A stretch of 37,241 nt of DNA from positions 1 to 37,241 of the forward strand of contig NZ_FCOA02000048.1 in assembly GCF_001544875.2 (NCBI RefSeq). The letters are read 5' to 3'. The DNA comes from Caballeronia hypogeia. GTDB lineage: Bacteria; Pseudomonadota; Gammaproteobacteria; Burkholderiales; Burkholderiaceae. Of this stretch, positions 1 through 8,000 are shown in pieces; position 1 is the first letter of the stretch; each line of letters begins with the position of its first letter. The translations under genes were made by a program, and so were the position numbers. The notes under the pieces are model-generated. The model was not told where the DNA came from and ran no database searches. It saw nothing but the letters and a program-made list of their open reading frames with translations.

Positions 1-108
1 GACAAGAACTACACGCTCGAACAACACGAAATCGATGACGGCTTCGTGCTGACTTGCCAGTGTCATCCGGTGAGCGAACGCGTGGTGGTGAGTTTCGACG
101 AACGCTAG
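1..108 (+). CDS. paaE: PaaE, phenylacetyl-CoA epoxidase reductase subunit (3' end only)
   Basis: Only the last 35 residues are in the window. They read as the end of a plant-type [2Fe-2S] ferredoxin domain: an acidic stretch, then the LTCQCHP motif whose first Cys would be the last cluster ligand, then a beta-strand ending in FDER. This matches the C-terminus of PaaE, the FAD/[2Fe-2S] reductase that feeds NADPH electrons to the PaaABC epoxidase acting on phenylacetyl-CoA in the cytoplasm. The two genes that follow (a DUF1835 protein and a TetR regulator) are the usual neighbours of paaABCDE in Burkholderia, which supports the call. The rest of the operon must lie to the left of the window. 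Identity rests on a short tail plus context. Confidence 0.75.
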   Translation, partial: DKNYTLEQHEIDDGFVLTCQCHPVSERVVVSFDER

Positions 109-202
109 AAGCGCGTTAAGCCACAGCCGGGCGTCATTCGATTCGCGTAAACTAGGACCGCTCACCCGAGTGGTCCTTTCGTCTTTCCGGCATCCGACAC
201 CG

Positions 203-1003
203 ATGAACACGATTCACGTCACGAATGGCGATTCCGCGGCCCAATCCCTCACAGAAGCGTTGCGTCGCGCCGACCGCGAAGAAAACGTCATCGCGCTGCG
301 CGACGATCTTGCCGTTGGACCGATCAGGGACATCGACGAATCGTCACTCGCGCGCGCGGCGTTCTGGCGTCTGGTGACGAACAGCGCGATCGACTTCGAG
401 GACGAACTGGAGAAGCAGCAGGCGCTCTTCGCCGGCCTCGCGCGCGGCGACGCGCAGATCGTCATATGGCACGGCCAGAGCGCCGCCGATCAGCTCACCT
501 TGCGCCGCGTCGCCTATCACCTGCGCAACGCGCCGCAGCGCCTGAACGAAGCGAAACTGTCCCACGACGACCTCGCCATCGCGACCGATGACAGCCAGCC
601 CGAGCGCGTCGGACGCGCCGATCGCGCGACGGCCGTCGGCATGTTTTCGCCGAAACAACTGCTCGCGAAGCTGCCAACCGCCGCGCCGATTTCCGTGCTG
701 CGCATCAGCCGGCTCGCGCTCGAATGGCAGGAAGCGAAGCACGCAAGCGCCGAGACACGCCGCCTGCGCGACAACATGCTGGTGTCGGGCACCTGGGTCG
801 ATGTCGACGAAGCCTTGCTCGACCTCGCCGGTCCCGACTGGAAACCGGCGCGGCAGATCGCCGGCGCAGCGATGGGCCAGCGCTTCGACTTCATGCTCTC
901 CGACTCCGTCGCATTCTGGCGCTGCCGGGAGCTCGTCAACGCGGGACGGCTTAAAATCCGCGGCACGTCGTCCGAGATGATGCAGGCCGACTTGCGCCGC
1001 TGA
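203..1003 (+). CDS. DUF1835 / DUF3658 domain protein of the paa locus
   Basis: This 266-residue cytoplasmic protein has no signal peptide or membrane segment. The N-terminal HVTNGDSAAQ and the later WHGQSAADQL motif are typical of DUF1835, and the C-terminal part fits the companion DUF3658 domain. The start is placed at the ATG giving MNTIHVTNGD because family members begin there; an in-frame ATG 33 bases upstream would only add a proline-rich, unconserved extension. It lies 94 bases after paaE and 27 bases before the TetR gene, so it is probably co-transcribed with the regulator and perhaps with paa. Its biochemical role is unknown; the repeated association with phenylacetate genes is the only functional hint. 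Confidence 0.8.
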   Translation: MNTIHVTNGDSAAQSLTEALRRADREENVIALRDDLAVGPIRDIDESSLARAAFWRLVTNSAIDFEDELEKQQALFAGLARGDAQIVIWHGQSAADQLTLRRVAYHLRNAPQRLNEAKLSHDDLAIATDDSQPERVGRADRATAVGMFSPKQLLAKLPTAAPISVLRISRLALEWQEAKHASAETRRLRDNMLVSGTWVDVDEALLDLAGPDWKPARQIAGAAMGQRFDFMLSDSVAFWRCRELVNAGRLKIRGTSSEMMQADLRR

Positions 1004-1030
1004 ACCCATAAAAACGCACTCTTAGAACAC

Positions 1031-1636
1031 ATGGCCCGTACCAAAGCGCCCGATCACGAGACGCAACGCGAACAGATTCTGGAACTCGCCGCCGCGAAAT
1101 TCGCCCAGACGAGCTATCCCAGCACGTCGATGGCCGATCTCGCCGCCGCGAGCGGCACGTCGAAGGCGCGCCTCTATCACTATTACGAGAGCAAGGAAGC
1201 GATTCTCTTCGATCTGCTCGACCGCTACACCAAGCGGCTGATGCTGATCATCGCGGAAGTGGAAGGCGCGAGCCAGCGGCGCGGGCTCGGCGAGCGCGAA
1301 TCTTTCGCCGATCTCGTGCGCGCGTTTCTCGCCGAATACGAGACGTCGCACAGTCGCCACGTCGCGCTGCTCAATGATGTGAAGTATCTCGAAGAGGCGC
1401 AGCGCCAGATCATTCTCGACCGTCAGCGTGACATCGTCGCGGCATTCGCGCGCCAGCTTGCGCGCGCATATCCGAAGCGCGCAACCAAGGACAATCAGAC
1501 CGCGCTCACGATGATGGTCTTCGGCATGATCAACTGGACCTTTACCTGGCTCAAGCCGGGCGGGAAGCTCGGTTATCAGGAATTCGCCGAGCAGGTTGTC
1601 GACATGATCGAGAACGGGCTGAACGGCGAAAGCTGA
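1031..1636 (+). CDS. paaR: TetR/AcrR-family regulator, probable PaaR
   Basis: This is a 201-residue TetR-type repressor. The N-terminal helix-turn-helix spans roughly residues 10-57, including STSMADLAAASGTSKA and the YHYYESKE recognition-helix end, followed by an all-helical ligand/dimer domain. It follows the DUF1835 gene by 27 bases and the paaE end by under 1 kb. In Burkholderia a TetR protein in this position (PaaR) represses phenylacetate genes and is released by phenylacetyl-CoA, so the same role is inferred here. Its targets upstream of paaA are outside the window. No strong Shine-Dalgarno precedes the ATG, consistent with translation coupled to the upstream gene. Confidence 0.8.
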   Translation: MARTKAPDHETQREQILELAAAKFAQTSYPSTSMADLAAASGTSKARLYHYYESKEAILFDLLDRYTKRLMLIIAEVEGASQRRGLGERESFADLVRAFLAEYETSHSRHVALLNDVKYLEEAQRQIILDRQRDIVAAFARQLARAYPKRATKDNQTALTMMVFGMINWTFTWLKPGGKLGYQEFAEQVVDMIENGLNGES

Positions 1637-1678
1637 AGTATGTTGCGACACAACAAACCGTCCGGTCGGCAAATCGTT

Positions 1679-1735
1679 GCGTTTACGCAATTAACATAAA
1701 TAACTGATTTTAAAGAAATAAAATCGATTTCAGTA
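1679..1735. promoter_or_regulatory. A+T-rich segment with overlapping dyads upstream of the GNAT gene
   Basis: This segment is very A+T-rich against G+C-rich surroundings. It contains an inverted repeat GATTTTA-N6-TAAAATC (1706-1725) that runs into a perfect palindrome AAATCGATTT (1721-1730). Such a stretch is a plausible UP element, nucleoid-protein site or operator for the acetyltransferase gene that starts at 1856. No convincing -35/-10 pair could be assigned. Confidence 0.35.
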
Positions 1736-1818
1736 GCCATTTAGAACGCCTCCCCTAGTGCGTTTTAAGGGTTTTCCCGTATCCATTTCTCCGCAATCGG
1801 CTAGAATTCGTTTTGCTT

Positions 1819-1849
1819 TGCAGCATGCTGCATGACGAATGAAGGAGGA
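1819..1849 (+). promoter_or_regulatory. 14-bp palindrome next to a strong ribosome binding site
   Basis: TGCAGCATGCTGCA (1819-1832) is a perfect palindrome, followed after eight bases by GAAGGAGGA (1841-1849). The AGGAGG core lies 7 bases from the ATG at 1856 but only one base from the ATG at 1850, which decides the start of the acetyltransferase. The palindrome could form a small hairpin just upstream of the RBS or be a protein site. Confidence 0.5.
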
Positions 1850-1855
1850 ATGACC

Positions 1856-2521
1856 ATGGAACTGACCATCAACCGCACCGCTGAACAGATCGTCGCGAGC
1901 GATCATTCGCTGGACGGCGCGCGCTTGCCGGTTCTCGTTCGTGAACTGTCCTCTTCGGATCGCGAACGCCTGCTCACCCACTTTCGCGCGCTCGACGAAG
2001 ACGATCGCCTGCTGCGCTTTGGCCAGGTCGTGCCGGATCACGTCATCGAAAACTACGTGCGCAACATCAACTTCGCGAACGACAAGGTTTTCGGTGTGTT
2101 CGGCAGTGCGCTGGAGCTGATCGGCGTCGGCCATCTGGCCTATCTGCCGGCCGAAGGCGACAAGCGCACCGCCGAGTTCGGCGTTTCCGTGCTCGAAAGC
2201 GCGCGCGGCCGCGGCGTCGGTTCGAAGCTGTTCGAGCGCGCCGCCATGCGAAGCCGCAACACGCATGTTTCGGTGCTTTACATGCACTGCCTGTCGCGCA
2301 ATTCGACCATGATGCATATCGCGCGGAAGTCGGGCATGAAGATCGAGTATGCATACGGCGAAGCCGACGCGTATCTTTCGCTGGAGCCGGCGGACCAGAA
2401 CAGCATCATGACCGAAATGCTTCAGGAACAGGCCGCGCTGTTCGACTACGCGATCAAGCGTCAGGCGCATCGCACGTCGCAGGTTTTTCAGGCATTCATG
2501 CCGACGGCCGACGCCGCGTAA
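1856..2521 (+). CDS. GNAT-family N-acetyltransferase
   Basis: This 221-residue protein carries a GNAT fold in its centre. The acetyl-CoA pyrophosphate loop appears as RGRGVGSKLFERA (around residue 117), preceded by the beta-4 strand AEFGVSVL and followed by the SRNSTMMHIARKSGM helix typical of the family. About 75 residues precede the GNAT core and about 60 follow it; the function of these flanks is unknown. The start was set by spacing from the strong Shine-Dalgarno. The gene stands alone with its own A+T-rich upstream region and a terminator at 2567, so it is probably monocistronic. The substrate cannot be deduced. Confidence 0.8.
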   Translation: MELTINRTAEQIVASDHSLDGARLPVLVRELSSSDRERLLTHFRALDEDDRLLRFGQVVPDHVIENYVRNINFANDKVFGVFGSALELIGVGHLAYLPAEGDKRTAEFGVSVLESARGRGVGSKLFERAAMRSRNTHVSVLYMHCLSRNSTMMHIARKSGMKIEYAYGEADAYLSLEPADQNSIMTEMLQEQAALFDYAIKRQAHRTSQVFQAFMPTADAA

Positions 2522-2566
2522 ATTTGCAAGACAGCGCGGGGTTCGCGCTGCGAGCGGGACCAGCAC

Positions 2567-2600
2567 AAAAAGGGCGGCTTCGACCGCCCTTCTTCTTTTT
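2567..2600 (+). terminator. Rho-independent terminator after the GNAT gene
   Basis: Stem AGGGCGG (2571-2577) pairs with CCGCCCT (2584-2590) around a CTTCGA loop, followed by a T-rich tract. The A-run before the stem may let it also work for the converging Lrp-type gene. Confidence 0.85.
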
Positions 2601-2618
2601 TGCGCAACTCATCGCGAT

Positions 2619-3122
2619 TCAGCGCAGCGGCAACACCGTCGTCTCCTTGATGCGTTCGAGCGAAAAGCTCGATCGCACGTCGATGACGGATGGGTGATGC
2701 AGAAGCTGATCCTGCACGAAGCGCGAAAAGTCATCCATGTCGCGCACCTGCACGCGCAGCAGAAAATCCATCTCGCCGGTCATCGCGTCGCAGGCGACGA
2801 CTTCCGGCCACGAACGAACCGCCTCGCGGAACAGGTCGCCGTGCGTCGGAGTTTTCGGCGTGCCCGCCGCCGCCTGAGTGCCGCCGCGTTTCTCCAGCCG
2901 CACGTTGATATAGGCCAGAAGGCCTAGACCGAGCTTTTTCGCGTCGAGCAGCGCCACGTAGCCACGGATCACGCCGCTTTCCTCCAGACGTCGGATTCGC
3001 CGCAGGCACGGACTCGGCGACAAATTCACGCGATCCGCGATCTCCTGATTCGACAGACGGCCATTCTCCTGAAGGATCGCCAGAATTCTGAGGTCTATCG
3101 TGTCCAGTTCCAGTTCGGCCAT
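2619..3122 (-). CDS. Lrp/AsnC-family transcriptional regulator
   Basis: This 167-residue regulator has an N-terminal winged helix-turn-helix (residues 5-65, with NGRLSNQEIADRVNLSPSPC and the RRLEESGVIRGY strand) and a C-terminal AsnC/RAM ligand-binding domain. A Gly/Ala/Thr/Pro-rich insert (about residues 80-95) interrupts the RAM domain relative to E. coli Lrp. The start at MAELEL is the family start; an upstream extension in frame is unconserved. It is transcribed divergently from hppD with 146 bases between the starts, so it is the likely regulator of hppD, probably responding to an aromatic amino acid or keto acid. The effector and targets are inferred, not shown. Confidence 0.85.
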   Translation of the reverse strand: MAELELDTIDLRILAILQENGRLSNQEIADRVNLSPSPCLRRIRRLEESGVIRGYVALLDAKKLGLGLLAYINVRLEKRGGTQAAAGTPKTPTHGDLFREAVRSWPEVVACDAMTGEMDFLLRVQVRDMDDFSRFVQDQLLHHPSVIDVRSSFSLERIKETTVLPLR

Positions 3123-3190
3123 TTTGTAGCTCCAATCACTGCTCGTTTGGCAGCATCGTGCGCAATAGTAGAAACACGCGATTTTTTTCG

Positions 3191-3223
3191 CAAGTTTTTG
3201 CCGTTGCCTCCTGACTAAACTTG
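3191..3223. promoter_or_regulatory. Inverted repeat in the lrp-hppD divergent promoter region
   Basis: CAAGTTT (3191-3197) and AAACTTG (3217-3223) are perfect inverted copies with a 19-base spacer, 45 bases before the hppD start. Location and symmetry make this a candidate operator for the divergently encoded Lrp-type regulator. No binding evidence is available. Confidence 0.35.
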
Positions 3224-3268
3224 TCTCCACGTCGCGCACACGCGCCGCACCTAAATCAGGAGACATGC

Positions 3269-4372
3269 ATGACCGCAACGACTTGGGAAAATCCCGTCGG
3301 AACCGACGGCTTCGAGTTCATCGAATACACGGCGCCGGACCCCGTCGCACTCGGCAAACTGTTCGAGCAGATGGGCTTCACCGCGATTGCAAAGCATCGT
3401 CACAAGGACGTGACGCTGTACCGTCAGGGCGAGATCAACTTCATCATCAATGCGGAGCCGGACTCGTTCGCGCAGCGCTTCGCGCGCCTGCACGGCCCGT
3501 CGATCTGCGCAATCGCGTTTCGTGTCGCCGATGCCGCCAGGGCCTACAAGCGCGCGCTCGAACTCGGCGCATGGGGCTTCGATAACAAGACCGGTCCGAT
3601 GGAGCTGAATATTCCGGCGATCAAGGGCATCGGCGATTCGCTGATCTATTTCGTCGATCGCTGGCGCGGCAAGAACGGCGCGCAGCCGGGCAGCATCGGC
3701 GACATCAGCATCTATGACGTCGACTTCGAGCCGATTCCGGGCGCCGAGCAGAATCCCGTTGGCCACGGTCTGACCTATATCGATCACCTGACGCACAACG
3801 TGCACCGCGGCCGCATGGTCGAATGGGCGGAGTTTTACGAGCGTCTGTTCAACTTCCGCGAAGTCCGTTATTTCGATATCGAAGGCAAGGTGACGGCCGT
3901 GAAGTCGAAGGCGATGACGTCGCCGTGCGGCAAGATCCGTATCCCCATCAACGAGGAAGGCTCGGAGAACGCCGGCCAGATCCAGGAATATCTCGACGCG
4001 TATCACGGCGAAGGCATTCAGCACATCGCGCTGGGAAGCGGCGACATCTACAGCACGGTCGACGGCCTGCGCGACGCGAAGATCGCGCTGCTCGACACCA
4101 TCGACACGTATTACGAGCTCGTGGACCGCCGCGTGCCGGGTCACGTCGAATCGGTTGCCGAGCTGAAAAAGCGCAAGATTCTGATCGACGGCACCAAGGA
4201 CGAAATCCTGCTGCAGATCTTCACGGAGAACCAGATCGGGCCGATCTTCTTCGAGATCATCCAGCGCAAGGGCAATCAGGGCTTCGGCGAGGGCAACTTC
4301 AAGGCGCTGTTCGAATCGATCGAACTGGATCAGATGCGGCGCGGCGTGCTGAAGGATACGACCGCGAGCTAA
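3269..4372 (+). CDS. hppD: 4-hydroxyphenylpyruvate dioxygenase
   Basis: HppD converts 4-hydroxyphenylpyruvate and O2 to homogentisate and CO2 in tyrosine catabolism. The 367-residue product has two vicinal-oxygen-chelate domains. The Fe(II) facial triad is visible in the C-terminal half: His173 (YIDHLTHNV), His252 (IQHIALGSGDI) and Glu329 (IFFEIIQRKG). The C-terminal GFGEGNFKALFESIE gate helix is also present, so the enzyme looks complete. The start at MTATTW is chosen because AGGAGA lies five bases upstream. It is divergent from an Lrp-type regulator and followed by a perfect terminator. The downstream indolepyruvate oxidoreductase points to an aromatic amino acid degradation locus. Confidence 0.97.
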   Translation: MTATTWENPVGTDGFEFIEYTAPDPVALGKLFEQMGFTAIAKHRHKDVTLYRQGEINFIINAEPDSFAQRFARLHGPSICAIAFRVADAARAYKRALELGAWGFDNKTGPMELNIPAIKGIGDSLIYFVDRWRGKNGAQPGSIGDISIYDVDFEPIPGAEQNPVGHGLTYIDHLTHNVHRGRMVEWAEFYERLFNFREVRYFDIEGKVTAVKSKAMTSPCGKIRIPINEEGSENAGQIQEYLDAYHGEGIQHIALGSGDIYSTVDGLRDAKIALLDTIDTYYELVDRRVPGHVESVAELKKRKILIDGTKDEILLQIFTENQIGPIFFEIIQRKGNQGFGEGNFKALFESIELDQMRRGVLKDTTAS

Positions 4373-4397
4373 TCAACGGCCGAATCGCAGGCATTAA

Positions 4398-4438
4398 AAA
4401 AGGGACATGGACCGCGAAGGTCCATGTCCCTTTTGTTC
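4398..4438 (+). terminator. Terminator after hppD
   Basis: A perfect 16-bp stem (4398-4413 with 4419-4434) encloses a GCGAA loop and is followed by a T-containing tail. It can also serve the converging small gene on the minus strand because the 5' arm begins with an A-run. Confidence 0.92.
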
Positions 4439-4480
4439 GTCATGGCGGTCCGCGTAGCCGTTGCGGACCGCACGAGCGGA

Positions 4481-4690
4481 TCAGCCCGCCGTCTCGTCGT
4501 CGCTGCTTTCCGATTCGCGGCGCTTCTCGGCGCCGGCCTGAACGGACTGGATGCGCGCTTGCGCGACCTGTGCAACCGACGACGCCCCGAACGGCGACGC
4601 ATTGTTCGCCCGCGCGCCGCCCACCGGCGCGCTGATCGCGAAAAATGCCGCCGATACCATCAAGAAATTCTGGATGTGGCGTTGTTTCAT
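4481..4690 (-). CDS. Small secreted protein of unknown function
   Basis: This 69-residue ORF has a clear Sec signal peptide (basic MKQRH, a hydrophobic core, cleavage after the ARA around residue 28). It is followed by a short mature part of about 41 residues ending in an acidic, Ser/Glu/Asp-rich tail. An excellent Shine-Dalgarno (GAAGGAGAT on the minus strand) lies before the ATG, which argues that it is translated. No cysteine or recognised domain is present. It converges with hppD and is divergent from the indolepyruvate oxidoreductase gene. Function unknown; probably periplasmic. Confidence 0.65.
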   Translation of the reverse strand: MKQRHIQNFLMVSAAFFAISAPVGGARANNASPFGASSVAQVAQARIQSVQAGAEKRRESESSDDETAG

Positions 4691-4821
4691 CGTTATCTCC
4701 TTCTAACTACATGTGTACAACTTGCTTTCGGACTCAAACGTGCGCAAAAAGACGGCACGGGAATTCCGGAAGCGCCATTTTAGACAGACATGAGCGCGAG
4801 GGTTCCGCGAACCGGTCGGAT

Positions 4822-4834
4822 TTACACGCTGTAA
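4822..4834. promoter_or_regulatory. TTACA-N3-TGTAA dyad, candidate operator
   Basis: Perfect 5-bp inverted arms with a 3-base spacer lie between two divergent genes (a small secreted protein and indolepyruvate oxidoreductase). The symmetry and placement fit a dimeric regulator; the regulator is not identified. Confidence 0.35.
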
Positions 4835-4906
4835 CAAAACCCTCTCGGTGACGGTCAAATCGTCGAGGATCTGACGCAAACCTATGCTAAGTGAGGAATT
4901 TTTAAC

Positions 4907-5017
4907 GGGTTTGTCCCACTGTCTCGAAAACCCTTAGACCGGCACACTGGAATCCCGGTCCGACCGTTCACAAGACGCGAAGGCCCGAAACATGCTTTGG
5001 TGATCCCAAACCTCGGG
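4907..5017 (+). promoter_or_regulatory. Three-hairpin leader ahead of the indolepyruvate oxidoreductase gene
   Basis: Hairpin 1 pairs GGGTTT (4907-4912) with AAACCC (4928-4933). Hairpin 2 pairs GACCGG (4937-4942) with CCGGTC (4955-4960). Hairpin 3 is nested: CCCGA (4984-4988) with TCGGG (5013-5017), and inside it TTTGG (4996-5000) with CCAAA (5006-5010). The last arm abuts the GGAGG ribosome binding site, so folding could affect translation. This is a candidate cis-regulatory RNA; no known riboswitch class was recognised. Confidence 0.35.
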
Positions 5018-5033
5018 TGGAGGAAGACACATA

Positions 5034-8000
5034 ATGAACGCCCCGCTAGACGCAGAACAAAGAGCTTCGCTAGAAGCCGCATTGAAGTCCGTCACGCTAG
5101 ACGACAAATACACGCTCGAACGCGGCCGCGCCTACATGAGCGGCATCCAGGCGCTGGTGCGCCTGCCGATGCTTCAGCAGGAACGCGACAAGGCCGCCGG
5201 GCTCAATACAGCCGGATTCATTTCCGGCTATCGCGGTTCTCCCCTTGGCGGTCTCGACCAGTCTCTCTGGAAGGCGAAGAAGCATCTCGCCGGGCATCAG
5301 GTCGTGTTCCAGCCGGGCGTGAACGAAGATCTCGCCGCCACCGCCGTGTGGGGCTCGCAGCAAGTCAACCTGTACCCGAGCGCGAAGCACGACGGCGTGT
5401 TCGCGATGTGGTACGGCAAAGGCCCCGGTGTAGACCGTTCGGGCGATGTCTTCAAGCACGGTAACTCGGCCGGATCGTCGAAGCACGGCGGCGTGCTGGT
5501 GCTCGCCGGCGACGATCACGCCGCGAAGTCATCGACGCTCGCGCACCAGTCGGAGCACATATTCAAGGCGTGCGGCCTGCCTGTGCTGTTTCCTTCGAAC
5601 GTTCAGGAATATCTCGATTTCGGCTTGCATGGCTGGGCGATGAGCCGCTACTCCGGCCTCTGGGTCGCGATGAAATGCGTGACCGATGTCGTGGAATCGT
5701 CGGCTTCGGTCGATATCGATCCACATCGCACGAAAATCATTCTGCCGACCGACTTCGCGATGCCCGACGGCGGACTGAATATCCGCTGGCCCGATCCGCC
5801 GCTCGTGCAGGAAGCGCGTCTGCTCGACTACAAGTGGTACGCCGCGCTCGCCTACGTGCGCGCGAACAAGCTGGATCGCGTGGAAATCGATTCGCCGCAT
5901 GCGCGCTTCGGCATCATGACCGGCGGCAAGGCCTATCTCGACGTGCGTCAGGCGCTGACCGATCTCGGTCTCGACGACGCCACTTGCTCGCAGATCGGCA
6001 TCCGTCTGTACAAGGTCGGCTGCGTGTGGCCGCTCGAAGCGCAAGGCGCGCACGAATTCGCGCGCGGGCTGGAAGAGATTTTGGTCGTCGAGGAAAAGCG
6101 CCAGATTCTCGAATACGCGATCAAGGAAGAGTTGTACAACTGGCCCGATGCGCAGCGCCCGCGCGTCTACGGCAAGTTCGACGAGAAAGACGGCGCGGGT
6201 GGCGAATGGTCCGTGCCGATGGGCAACTGGCTCCTTCCCGCGCATTACGAACTCTCGCCGGCGATCATCGCGAAGGCGATCGCCACGCGGCTGGAGAAAT
6301 TCGATTTGCCCGCCGACGTGCGCGCGCGCATCGCCGCGCGGCTCGCCGTGATCGACGCGAAGGAAAAAGCGCTTGCGCGCCCGCGCGTCGAGGCAGAGCG
6401 CAAGCCGTGGTTCTGCTCGGGCTGTCCGCACAACACATCGACGAACGTGCCCGAAGGCTCGCGCGCGATGGCGGGCATCGGCTGTCATTACATGACGGTC
6501 TGGATGGACCGCAGCACGAGCACGTTCAGCCAGATGGGCGGGGAAGGCGTCGCGTGGGTCGGCCAGGCGCCGTTCTCGAACGACAAACACGTGTTCGCCA
6601 ATCTCGGCGACGGCACGTACTTCCATTCCGGCCTGCTCGCGATCCGCGCGGCGATCGCGGCGAAGGTGAACATCACCTACAAGATTCTCTACAACGATGC
6701 GGTCGCGATGACCGGCGGCCAGCCCGTCGATGGCGTGCTGACCGTGCCGCAGATCACGCATCAACTGGCGGCGGAAGGCGCGTCGAAGATCGTGATCGTC
6801 ACGGATGAACCGGAGAAATACACGGCGACGACGGGCCTCGCGCCCGGCATCGACGTGCATCATCGCGACGAACTCGACGACATTCAGCGACAGTTGCGCG
6901 AAATTGCCGGCACATCGATTCTGATTTACGACCAGACCTGCGCGACCGAGAAGCGCCGCCGCAGGAAGCGCGGCGCGTTCCCCGATCCCGCCAGGCGCGT
7001 CGTCATCAACGAAGCCGTGTGTGAGGGTTGCGGCGATTGTTCGGTGAAGTCGAATTGCCTTTCGGTCGAACCGCTCGAGACCGAATACGGCACCAAGCGG
7101 CAGATCAATCAGTCGACCTGCAACAAGGACTATTCGTGCCTGAACGGCTTCTGCCCGAGCTTCGTCACGGTGGAAGGCGGCCAGTTGAAGAAGCCGAAGG
7201 CAACGAGCGTCGCCGACGACGCGATGCCGCCCGTGCCCGCGCCCGAGCTTCCGGAAATCGCGCGGCCGTATGGCGTGCTGGTGACGGGCGTCGGCGGAAC
7301 GGGCGTCGTGACGATCGGCGCGTTGCTGGGCATGGCGGCGCATCTGGAGCAGAAAGGCGTCACCGTGCTCGATGTCACCGGTCTCGCGCAGAAAGGCGGC
7401 GCGGTGATGAGCCACGTGCAGATCGCCAACCGTCCGGCCGATATCCACGCGACGCGTATCGCGATGGGTGAGGCGGATCTCGTCATCGGCTGCGATGCGA
7501 TCGTCACGGCGAGCAACGACTGCGGCTCGCGGATGCAGCCGGATCACACGCGCGTGGTCGTGAACAGCGCGCAGACGCCAACGGCGGACTTCATCAAGAA
7601 CCCGAACTGGAGTTTTCCGGGCGCGAGCGCGGAGGCGGATATCCGAGCGGCGGCGGGCAAGCATGTCGCGCTGGTCGATGCGAACCGCTTCGCCGTCGCG
7701 CTGATGGGCGATGCGATCTACACGAATCCGTTCGTGCTCGGCTTCGCGTGGCAAAAGGGCTGGGTGCCGTTGCGGCATGAATCGCTGGTGCGTGCGATCG
7801 AACTGAACGCGGTGCAGGTCGAAAAGAATCTCGCGGCGTTCGAATGGGGCCGCCGCGCCGCGCACGATCTTGCCGCCGTGACGCGGCTCGCTCACGGGAC
7901 GCAAGCGCAAGAGGCGCCGAGCAAGGTCATCTCGCTGCACACGCCGAAGGCGCTCGATGCGCTCATCGACAAGCGGCTCGACTATCTCGCGAAGTATCAG

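Larger units (their letters stand above)
4691..5033. other. 343-bp divergent intergenic region, upstream of the indolepyruvate oxidoreductase
   Basis: No gene is apparent. The left part carries the RBS of the small secreted gene. A perfect dyad TTACA-CGC-TGTAA lies at 4822-4834. The right part, from 4907 to the start codon, can fold into three successive hairpins, listed separately. No convincing sigma-70 promoter pair was found. Confidence 0.6.

Noticed and set aside
1637..1660. TGTTG-CGACA-CAACA repeat after the TetR gene
   Set aside because: Arms of only five bases and no T-run, so it is not a convincing terminator.
2619..3278. Longer Lrp-type protein including a Cys/Arg-rich N-terminal extension
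   Set aside because: The extension overlaps the hppD promoter region, is unlike the family, and the MAELEL start is canonical.
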